Of a stretch of DNA of 10,826 nt, positions 1 through 5,720 are shown in pieces; position 1 is the stretch's first letter, and every line of letters starts with the position of its first letter. Origin of the DNA: an uncultured Holophagales bacterium (GTDB lineage Bacteria; Acidobacteriota; Thermoanaerobaculia; UBA5066); NCBI GenBank assembly GCA_937864895.1, contig CALMDF010000154.1:1-10826 (forward strand), given 5' to 3'. The position numbers and the translations under genes were made by a program. Under the pieces are notes generated by a model. The model ran no database searches and had not been told where the DNA came from. It was given only the letters and a program-made list of their open reading frames with translations.

Positions 1-25
1 GGCCCCCACTGCCCCGTTCCGTGAC

Positions 26-42
26 TTCGCGCACCGTGCGAA
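26..42. repeat. Short imperfect inverted repeat upstream of promoter
   Basis: The arms TTCGC and GCGAA are separated by seven bases, and one further symmetric pair lies inside. The repeat sits just upstream of where a -35 element would fall for the putative promoter at 73-78, so it could be an operator or the remnant of an upstream hairpin. In such GC-rich DNA a repeat this short can occur by chance. Confidence 0.2.
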
Positions 43-68
43 CCCCCTCGCCGGTCCTGCGTATCATC

Positions 69-80
69 GCGCTAGACTGT
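69..80 (+). promoter_or_regulatory. Putative promoter -10 region of SPFH operon
   Basis: The 12-mer GCGCTAGACTGT contains a -10-like TAGACT at 73-78. It would place transcription start near 84-85, giving a leader of about 21 bases that includes the AGGAGG. Almost the same 12-mer (one mismatch) occurs upstream of the TonB receptor at 5642-5653. No good TTGACA-like -35 is seen at 16-18 bases spacing, so the call rests on the -10 match, its position and the recurrence. Confidence 0.4.
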
Positions 81-105
81 TCCCCTTCCCGAATAGGAGG
101 AGACG

Positions 106-1287
106 ATGGGCCTTCTCGACAACATCAAGCAGCAGATCGGCTCGCAGTTCATCGAGATCATCCAGTGGCTGGACGAGTCGGACGACTCGCTCGTCTACCG
201 CTTCCCGGTCTACAACCAGGAGATCAAGATGGGCGCGCAGCTGACGGTTCGCGAGAACCAGGCGGCCCTCTTCATCAACGAGGGGAAGGCGGCCGACCTC
301 TTCGGGCCGGGCCGCTACGAGATCTCCACGCAGAACGTCCCGATCCTGACGACGCTCCGCGGGTGGAAGTACGGCTTCCAGTCCCCCTTCAAGGCGGAGG
401 TCTACTTCTTCAACACGCGTCTCTACACGGACCTGAAGTGGGGGACGACGAACCCCGTCATGATGCGGGACTCCGACTTCGGGATGATCCGCATCCGCGC
501 CTTCGGGACCTACGCGATGAAGGTCGCCGACCCGAAGCTCTTCTTCAACACGGTCGTCGGGACGCAGGGGCTGACGACGACGGACGAGATCACCGGCCAG
601 CTCCGGTCGATCATCCTGTCGAAGCTCTCCGACGCGATCGCCGAGTCGAAGGTCGCCGCGCTCGACATCGCGGCCAAGTACGACGAGCTGTCGGCCTTCG
701 GCAAGCAGAAGCTCGGCGAGGAGTTCGGCGGCTTCGGCCTCGAGCTCTCGAAGTTCTTCATCGAGAACGTCTCCCTCCCCGAGGAGGTCGAGGCCGCGAT
801 CGACCAGCGGACCAAGCTCGGGGTCCTCGGCGACAGGATGGGGCAGTTCACCCAGATGCAGGCCGCCGAGGCGATCAAGATCGCCGCGGCGAACCCCTCG
901 GGCGGCCTCGCCGGAGCCGGCGCCGGTCTCGGCGCCGGGATGGCGATCGGCGGAGTCATGGGCCAGGCCTTCCAGCCGATGATGCAGCCGCAGGCGGCCC
1001 CGCCCCCGTACGCGGCGCCCGCCCCCCCGCCCCACCCGGGAGCCGGCTCTCCCCCGCCGCCGCCCGCCCCCGCGGGCCCGCGGTGGTCGCTCGCCATCGA
1101 CGGCAAGACCTACGGCCCGTACACCGACGAGGCGCTCCGGCAGATGATCGCCCAGGGGCAGGTGGCCCCGACGACGCTCGCCTGGCACCCGGGCGCCGCC
1201 GGATGGGCGCCCGTCCAGACGTTCCCAGGCTTCGAGGGAACGAACCCGGGCATCGCCTCGCCGCCCCCCCCGCCGCCCGCCCGCTGA
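106..1287 (+). CDS. SPFH-domain protein with C-terminal GYF_2-like domain
   Basis: Protein of 393 residues starting at an ATG with AGGAGG five bases upstream. Residues 1-25 look like an amphipathic membrane-contact helix (GLLDNIKQQIGSQFIEII). Residues about 30-235 form an SPFH/band-7 fold of the 'virion core protein'/YdjI type, with typical stretches such as RENQAALFINEGK, FGPGRYEIST and FGTYAMKVADP, then a helical part (about 160-260). A Gly/Ala-rich segment follows (266-286), then a proline-rich linker (about 294-323), a GYF_2-like domain (about 327-376; IDGKTYGPYTDEAL, W360 and W367), and a proline-rich tail. No signal peptide or true membrane span is seen. SPFH proteins oligomerise on membranes and organise microdomains or recruit partners; that role is inferred here. 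The next gene starts 12 bases after the stop in the same frame and almost certainly encodes a partner. The exact function is unknown. Confidence 0.88.
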   Translation: MGLLDNIKQQIGSQFIEIIQWLDESDDSLVYRFPVYNQEIKMGAQLTVRENQAALFINEGKAADLFGPGRYEISTQNVPILTTLRGWKYGFQSPFKAEVYFFNTRLYTDLKWGTTNPVMMRDSDFGMIRIRAFGTYAMKVADPKLFFNTVVGTQGLTTTDEITGQLRSIILSKLSDAIAESKVAALDIAAKYDELSAFGKQKLGEEFGGFGLELSKFFIENVSLPEEVEAAIDQRTKLGVLGDRMGQFTQMQAAEAIKIAAANPSGGLAGAGAGLGAGMAIGGVMGQAFQPMMQPQAAPPPYAAPAPPPHPGAGSPPPPPAPAGPRWSLAIDGKTYGPYTDEALRQMIAQGQVAPTTLAWHPGAAGWAPVQTFPGFEGTNPGIASPPPPPPAR

Positions 1288-1299
1288 GCGGGGGCGGCC

Positions 1300-2436
1300 T
1301 TGACGCCGGCTCCTCCGCCCCCTCCGCCCCAGCCTTCACCCGCTCCCCGCCCCTCGGGCGGGGAGCCCGTCTCCGCAAAGGCGCGCAAGTTCCCCTGCGG
1401 CACCTGCGGCGCCGACGTCGTCTGGAACCCCGGCGCCGCGGCGCTGAAGTGCCCGTACTGCGGAAACGAGACGGCGCTCCCCACCTCGTCCGACCAGGTC
1501 GTCGAGCGGCCTCTCGAGGAGGCGCTGAATGCTCCCCGGAGCCTCGGCTGGGGTGCCGAGCGGAAGAGCATCCGCTGCACGAAGTGCGGGGCCCAGACGA
1601 CCTTCGACCCCGGCGTCTCGGCCTCGCGCTGCGCCTTCTGCGCGACGCCCGCCGTCGTCGAGGCGCCGGCCCACACGGACCACGTGAGGCCGGCCGGCCT
1701 CCTCCCCTTCGCCGTCGACCGCGGCACCGCCGCGCAGCGATTCCGGAGCTGGGTCTCGGGCCTCTGGTTCCGGCCGAACGACCTGAAGACGAAGTCCTCC
1801 GTGACCGAGATGCAGGGGGTCTACGTCCCCTTCTGGACGTTCGACGCCCTCACCCACAACCGCTGGACCGCCGAGGCCGGCTACCGGTACTACGTCCAGG
1901 TCGAGGCGATCGTGAACGGCAAGCGGGTGATGCGCCAGGAGGCGCGCATCCGCTGGGAGCCCGCCGCCGGCTTCCTCGAGAAGCTCTTCGACGACCTTCC
2001 GGTCCCCGCCTCGAAGGGCCTCCCGACCGGCCTCGCCCGCGGGATCGAGCCGTTCCCCACGGGCAGCCTCGTCCCCTACGACCCGCAGTACCTCTCCGGC
2101 TTCCTGGCCGAGGAGTACGCCGTCGACCTCCCTGACGCGGTGGCCGCCGCGCGGGACCGGATGACGAAGGAGATCTACGCCGCCTGCGCCGGAGAGGTCC
2201 CCGGCGACACCCAGAGGAACCTCCGGGTCTCGACGTCCTGGTCGGGGCTCACGTGCAAGAACGCGCTCCTTCCGGTCTGGATCTCGGCCTATCAGTACGG
2301 CGGCAAGCCCTTCCGCTTCCTCGTCAACGGCGTCACCGGCAAGGTCGACGGGAACGCGCCATTCTCGGCCGTCAAGATCACCTTCGCGATCCTCGCGGTC
2401 CTGGCGCTCCTCGCCCTCTTCGCGAAGCTGTCCTGA
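1300..2436 (+). CDS. Double zinc-ribbon protein with C-terminal membrane anchor
   Basis: Protein of 378 residues if started at the TTG at 1300, the only start-like codon between the previous stop (1285-1287) and the first zinc ribbon. Ribosome-binding support is weak (GGGGGCGG only), so translation is probably coupled to the SPFH gene. The N-terminus is proline-rich (residues 3-18). Two zinc ribbons follow: Cys33, Cys36, Cys51, Cys54 and Cys93, Cys96, Cys111, Cys114. Then comes a conserved body with GVYVPFWTFDA (173-183), typical of 'TFIIB-type zinc-ribbon' proteins often misannotated as helicases; no helicase motif is present. The end has FLVNGVTGKVDG followed by a hydrophobic span (about 358-375), giving a tail-anchored layout with the zinc ribbons in the cytoplasm. 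The arrangement resembles the membrane partner (YdjG-like) of SPFH proteins. The molecular role is not established; an adaptor that brings the SPFH protein to the membrane is my inference. Confidence 0.82.
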   Translation: MTPAPPPPPPQPSPAPRPSGGEPVSAKARKFPCGTCGADVVWNPGAAALKCPYCGNETALPTSSDQVVERPLEEALNAPRSLGWGAERKSIRCTKCGAQTTFDPGVSASRCAFCATPAVVEAPAHTDHVRPAGLLPFAVDRGTAAQRFRSWVSGLWFRPNDLKTKSSVTEMQGVYVPFWTFDALTHNRWTAEAGYRYYVQVEAIVNGKRVMRQEARIRWEPAAGFLEKLFDDLPVPASKGLPTGLARGIEPFPTGSLVPYDPQYLSGFLAEEYAVDLPDAVAAARDRMTKEIYAACAGEVPGDTQRNLRVSTSWSGLTCKNALLPVWISAYQYGGKPFRFLVNGVTGKVDGNAPFSAVKITFAILAVLALLALFAKLS

Positions 2437-2461
2437 GAGGGCCTCGGACGCGCCCCCCGGC

Positions 2462-2506
2462 GAGCCGGCCCGCGCCCCCCGAAGGGGACGCGGGCCGCTC
2501 GGTTTT
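2462..2506 (+). terminator. Rho-independent terminator after the SPFH/zinc-ribbon operon
   Basis: The arms GGCCCGCG (2467-2474) and CGCGGGCC (2489-2496) pair perfectly. GAGC (2462-2465) can extend the stem with GCTC (2497-2500) across one bulged base, and inner C/G runs pair around a GAA loop. GGTTTT follows at 2501-2506, so it fits termination of + strand transcripts. There is no T run on the other side, but the stem may also slow the convergent peptidase transcript, whose stop is at 2527. Confidence 0.7.
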
Positions 2507-2526
2507 CCGGGCTGTCGCGGAGGGGC

Positions 2527-4710
2527 CTACTTGATGCCGACCTCGTCGAGGAGGTTCCTCGCCCCTTCGACCGCGTCCCAGACCCAGAGAAGGTAGCGGC
2601 TGTCGACCTGGATCGACCGCGTCTTCTCCGTGTCGAAGAGGAAGTCGGAGGCGACCGTCTCGAGCGTGCCGTCGAAGAGGAGGCCGACGAGCTCGCCCTG
2701 CGAGTTGAGGACCGCCGAGCCCGAGTTGCCGCCGGTCGTGTCGACATCGGACATGAAGTCGACCGGGACGTCGCCGAGCTTCTCGTCGAAGTACGGGGTC
2801 TTCTTCCCGCCGCGAAGCGCCTTCACGGCGTCCAGGAGACGATCGGGCGCGTCGAACTCGCCCTCGCCCGTGTGCTTGTCGACGACGCCCTGGAGGGTCG
2901 TCTGCGGCAGGTAGCGCATGCCGTCGCGCGGGTCGACGCCCATGACGCGGCCGAACGTGACGCGCAGGGTGGAGTTGGCGTCGGGGGCGACGAGCCCGCC
3001 GCCCTGCGCGAGGAGAGCGCGCATGTAGCTCGGGCGCAGGCGCGAGCGCTTCCCGTCGTTCGCCTTGTCCCGCTCGCGGTTCGCCTCCATGACCGGGTGG
3101 AGGGCCACGGCGAGCTGGATGGCCGTGTCCTTCGTGTCGAGGATCTCCTTCGTCGACCTGTCGAAGAGCGAGAGGCGGAAATCCTTCTCGGCGAGCTTCG
3201 TGCCTGCGTAGAGGGTGTCGAGGTAGGTGTCGACCTTCTTCGCCGCGTCGTCCTTCGGCATACCGGGCACGAGGCCGGCGAGCGTGTCGATCGGAGCGAT
3301 CCGCTGGCCCTCGGGGAGGGCGGCCGCCGCGAGGAGGGCGTAGCGGAGCATCGGCCGGTCGATCCGGTGGTCGTAGGTCCTCTGCATCCGCTCGAGGCCT
3401 TCCTTCGTCCGCGTCCAGTTGCGCTCCTGGAAGGCCGGGTCGCGGTCCACGTCCTTCTTGGGACTCTCGAGGGAGAGGCGGTAGAGGCTCTCGGCCGTGC
3501 CGAGGAGCGTCGAGCCGTAGGAGATCGTGGCGAGGGCGGTGTCCCGCTCGCGCGTCTTCAGCCCCTCGGCCTGCATCGTGGCGAGCTCGGAGAGGACCGG
3601 GCCGTACTCCTTCGTCCGCTGCGGGTCGGCGGCGATCCACGCCTCGAGGTCCTTCTGCTTCGCTTCCTTGCGGGCGAGGATCCCGCCCCGGAGGAGCCCC
3701 TCGAGGACGCCCTCGTTCTTCTTCATCCCGTTGAGGAGGCCGCGCATCCTGGGCTCGGCCTTGATCGCGAGCTCCTTCTGCCCCTTCGTCGTCTCCTCGA
3801 GGAGCGCGATCATCTCCCTCGAGCGCTTCACGGACTGCGGGAGGGCCCACTCGGTCCGGTCCTTCACCTCGGCGTACGTCTCGTGGCGCTGGGTCCGCCC
3901 GGGGTAGCCGGCGACGAAGATGAGCTCGCCCGGGCTCGCGCCCTTCGGGGAGACCTTCAGGAAGTGCTTCGGCCTGTACGGGACGTTCTCCTTCGAGTAG
4001 GGGGCGGGCCTGCCGTCCTTCCCGACGTAGGCGCGGTAGAAGGAGAAGTCGCCCGTGTGACGGGGCCACTGCCAGTTGTCGGTCTCGCCGCCGTAGTTCC
4101 CGATTCCCTGCGGGGGGGCGTGGACGAGCCTCACGTCGTTGATCTCGAGCTGGGCGATCTCGAAGTAGCGGAGCCCCTCGAAGAAGGAGGCGACCCGGCA
4201 GCGGAGCCCGTCCTTCTCGCAGGCGGCGGTCCGCTCCTTCACCCGGCGCTCGATGACGTCGTAGCGCTGGCGGTCGGTCAGCTTCGCGTCGATCTTCCCG
4301 GTGATCTCGTCGGTGACCTCCTTCACGGAGACCGTCACCCAGACGCGGGAGCCGGGGCCGTTCGAGAGCTCCTCCTCGCGGGTCCGCGCGAGGTAGCCGT
4401 CGACGATGAGGTTCCGCTCGGGAGTCGAGTTGTACTGGAGCGACCCCTGGACGCAGTGGTGGTTCGTCGCGATGAGCCCCTCGGGCGAGATGAACGAGGC
4501 GCTGCACCCGCCGAGCGAGACGATGGCGTTCATCGGGAAGCCGGTCAGGTCGGCCCAGATCTTCGCGTCGCCCGTGAAGCCGAGCTCCTTCAGGCGGGGG
4601 GCGAGGTCGGGGATCTGCTGGGGCATCCACATCCCCTCGTCGGCGGCGACGGGGAGCACGGTACAGAGGGCCGCCACGAGGACGACGGTGATTCGGAGCG
4701 CTTTCTTCAA
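2527..4710 (-). CDS. S46 family dipeptidyl peptidase (DPP7-like), secreted
   Basis: Serine exopeptidase that removes dipeptides from peptide N-termini, expected in the periplasm. The start is a TTG (4708-4710) preceded by GGAGGGAGG with seven bases spacing, giving 727 residues, the usual S46 size. The frame stays open far upstream, but that part belongs to the neighbouring gene's shadow. A signal peptide spans about residues 1-23 (KKALRITVVLVAALC... cut after VAA). The chymotrypsin-like halves carry His85 (ATNHHC), Asp221 (HTGDFSFYR) and Ser663 (TTGGNSGSAV). Cys69/Cys86 and Cys164/Cys171 are placed like the family's disulfides. Asn212-Trp213 in DNWQWPRHTGD match the N-terminus-binding site. 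The helical cap lies at about 280-560. Position 681 (LLFDG) is Gly, as in DPP7-type enzymes that prefer hydrophobic P1, not the Arg of Asp/Glu-specific DPP11; this specificity call follows recalled family numbering. It lies downstream of the phosphodiesterase gene and may share its transcript. Confidence 0.93.
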   Translation of the reverse strand: MKKALRITVVLVAALCTVLPVAADEGMWMPQQIPDLAPRLKELGFTGDAKIWADLTGFPMNAIVSLGGCSASFISPEGLIATNHHCVQGSLQYNSTPERNLIVDGYLARTREEELSNGPGSRVWVTVSVKEVTDEITGKIDAKLTDRQRYDVIERRVKERTAACEKDGLRCRVASFFEGLRYFEIAQLEINDVRLVHAPPQGIGNYGGETDNWQWPRHTGDFSFYRAYVGKDGRPAPYSKENVPYRPKHFLKVSPKGASPGELIFVAGYPGRTQRHETYAEVKDRTEWALPQSVKRSREMIALLEETTKGQKELAIKAEPRMRGLLNGMKKNEGVLEGLLRGGILARKEAKQKDLEAWIAADPQRTKEYGPVLSELATMQAEGLKTRERDTALATISYGSTLLGTAESLYRLSLESPKKDVDRDPAFQERNWTRTKEGLERMQRTYDHRIDRPMLRYALLAAAALPEGQRIAPIDTLAGLVPGMPKDDAAKKVDTYLDTLYAGTKLAEKDFRLSLFDRSTKEILDTKDTAIQLAVALHPVMEANRERDKANDGKRSRLRPSYMRALLAQGGGLVAPDANSTLRVTFGRVMGVDPRDGMRYLPQTTLQGVVDKHTGEGEFDAPDRLLDAVKALRGGKKTPYFDEKLGDVPVDFMSDVDTTGGNSGSAVLNSQGELVGLLFDGTLETVASDFLFDTEKTRSIQVDSRYLLWVWDAVEGARNLLDEVGIK

Positions 4711-4717
4711 CTGGAAT

Positions 4718-4750
4718 CCTCCCTCCGGAATGGCCGGACCGGTGATTATC
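4718..4750 (-). promoter_or_regulatory. Shine-Dalgarno and possible own promoter of the S46 peptidase gene
   Basis: On the - strand, GGAGGGAGG (4718-4726) precedes the TTG start by seven bases and decides this start. A -10-like GATAAT lies at 4745-4750, overlapping the stop codon of the upstream phosphodiesterase gene; it would give a leader of about 28 bases. The -35 region is poor. The ribosome site is convincing; the promoter is tentative. Confidence 0.45.
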
Positions 4751-5555
4751 GCCCGGGGGAAGGCGGTCCGTCCCCTGTGACAGGGCGTCCCAGCCGCCGG
4801 ACCGTCTCCGCCGGATCGTCCGTGAGGACGGCGTCGCAGCCGAGGAGGCGGTAGAGCCACAGGCGCGAGTCGGGAGAGGGGTCGAGAGGGGCTACGGCCT
4901 GGCCCCTCCGGTGGGCCAGGAGGACGTAGAAGGGGTTGGCGAGGAGGAGCGGCCACCACGGCCCGACGAGCTCGACGCCCCGGACCGGGCGGGCCTCCTT
5001 CAGCGTGATCCAGCCGCACGGGAGCCGCGGCGCCCCGAGGCGCGTCGCGTCGAGGCGGGCCCGGGAGAACGAGAGGACGACGCTCCGGCCGAGGACGCCC
5101 AGCGCGGAGAGCTCCTCGCCGAGGCGCCGCCCGACCGCCGGTTCGAGGAACCGGTCGCTCTTCAGCTCGAGGGCGAGCCCCCGGTCCGGCGGGAGGATCC
5201 CCGCCAGCTCGGCGAGCGTCGGGATCCGCTCCGAGGAGAACTCCGGCCAGCGGCACGACGCCGAGAGCGCCTTCAGCTCCGCGAGCGTGCGCGCCTCGAC
5301 CGGGCCGCTCCCGTCGGTCGTCCGGTCGAGCGTCGGGTCGTGGATGCAGACGAAGGCGCCGTCGGACGAGACGTGGAGGTCGGTCTCGAGGACGTCGGCG
5401 CCGTCCGCGAGGGCCCTTCGGAACGAGGCGAGGGTGTTTTCCGGGCAGGCGGCCCGGTTCCCGCGGTGGGCCATGACGTACGGCTTCTCCCGGCCCGGGA
5501 GAGCGAGGGAGATTCCCCGGGGAACGACCACGCGGGATCCGGGAGCCGGCTTCAT
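4746..5555 (-). CDS. Glycerophosphodiester phosphodiesterase (GDPD family)
   Basis: Predicted to hydrolyse glycerophosphodiesters (deacylated phospholipid head groups) to glycerol-3-phosphate and an alcohol. With the ATG at 5553-5555 the protein has 269 residues, a normal bacterial size. The catalytic signature is complete: His30-Arg31 (MAHRG), PENT (38-41), Glu57 and Asp59 (LETDLH, metal ligands), His72 (IHDPTLDRTT), Glu130-Lys132 (ALELK) and the C-terminal DAVLTDDP. No signal peptide is visible, so it should act in the cytoplasm. The Trp common in the last strand before the TD motif is replaced (VAPLDP). The start is uncertain: the first ATG has GGGAGG directly touching it, too close for a normal site, while the ATG at 5472-5474 keeps the whole catalytic domain but has only a distant GGGAG. 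The gene ends 35 bases before the S46 start and probably forms a two-gene unit with it. The exact substrate is unknown. Confidence 0.88.
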   Translation of the reverse strand: MKPAPGSRVVVPRGISLALPGREKPYVMAHRGNRAACPENTLASFRRALADGADVLETDLHVSSDGAFVCIHDPTLDRTTDGSGPVEARTLAELKALSASCRWPEFSSERIPTLAELAGILPPDRGLALELKSDRFLEPAVGRRLGEELSALGVLGRSVVLSFSRARLDATRLGAPRLPCGWITLKEARPVRGVELVGPWWPLLLANPFYVLLAHRRGQAVAPLDPSPDSRLWLYRLLGCDAVLTDDPAETVRRLGRPVTGDGPPSPGR

Positions 5556-5720
5556 CCTCCCGGGACTCTTGAAGCTTCGCCCGGGCCGGCCCCCGGGGGG
5601 CTTTCCCGGACAGGTCTTCCGCTGGAATTCCCGGCCGCGAGGCGCTAGGCTGTCGGCAATTCGGAAATCAAGGATCCGCGTCCATCCATTTTCGGGGCAA
5701 GGAAGGAGAGGAGAGGCGTT
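5556..5720. other. Divergent intergenic region between phosphodiesterase and TonB receptor
   Basis: This 165-base gap carries leader and promoter sequences for both directions and no gene. The left part is extremely GC-rich with C and G runs; the right part (about 5655-5700) is noticeably richer in A and T. The receptor's Shine-Dalgarno is the purine-rich run GGAGAGGAGAGG at 5705-5716. I could not find a clear promoter for the leftward phosphodiesterase gene. Confidence 0.6.
5642..5653 (+). promoter_or_regulatory. Putative promoter -10 region of TonB receptor gene
   Basis: The 12-mer GCGCTAGGCTGT contains a -10-like TAGGCT at 5646-5651 and matches 11 of 12 bases of the element at 69-80. TGGAAT at 5623-5628 is a weak -35 candidate at 17 bases spacing. 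Start of transcription would fall near 5658, leaving a leader of roughly 63 bases. Confidence 0.35.

Larger units (their letters stand above)
1..105 (+). other. Leader region upstream of the SPFH operon
   Basis: This stretch has no convincing gene. It holds an imperfect inverted repeat (26-42), a -10-like hexamer (73-78) and an AGGAGG Shine-Dalgarno at 95-100, five bases before the ATG at 106. Any gene to the left lies outside the window. An open frame that starts at 21 and runs through the SPFH gene in another frame is an arginine/proline-rich shadow. Confidence 0.6.

Noticed and set aside
980..1360. A minisatellite or other DNA repeat made of CCG/CCC runs
   Set aside because: The runs encode proline-rich linkers at the end of one protein and the beginning of the next, with irregular spacing; no repeat unit is conserved.
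21..2135. A 704-codon + strand open frame over the SPFH and zinc-ribbon genes
   Set aside because: The frame is Arg/Pro-rich shadow sequence. The real SPFH gene lies in a different frame with a strong Shine-Dalgarno and conserved domains.
4651..4710. A lipoprotein signal in the S46 peptidase because of Cys16 in the signal peptide
   Set aside because: The residues before the Cys are AAL, which does not fit the lipobox (a small residue is needed just before Cys), while a normal signal-peptidase-I site follows at VAA.
2872..4854. A 660-codon + strand open frame antisense to the S46 peptidase
   Set aside because: Its composition is dominated by Arg, Glu, Val, Leu and Gly with no fold-like pattern, and the opposite strand encodes a fully recognisable peptidase with intact catalytic residues.
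4711..5256. An N-terminal extension of the S46 peptidase to an upstream ATG at 5256
   Set aside because: The extension overlaps the phosphodiesterase gene, looks random and would bury the signal peptide. The TTG at 4710 has an excellent Shine-Dalgarno and starts directly at the signal peptide.
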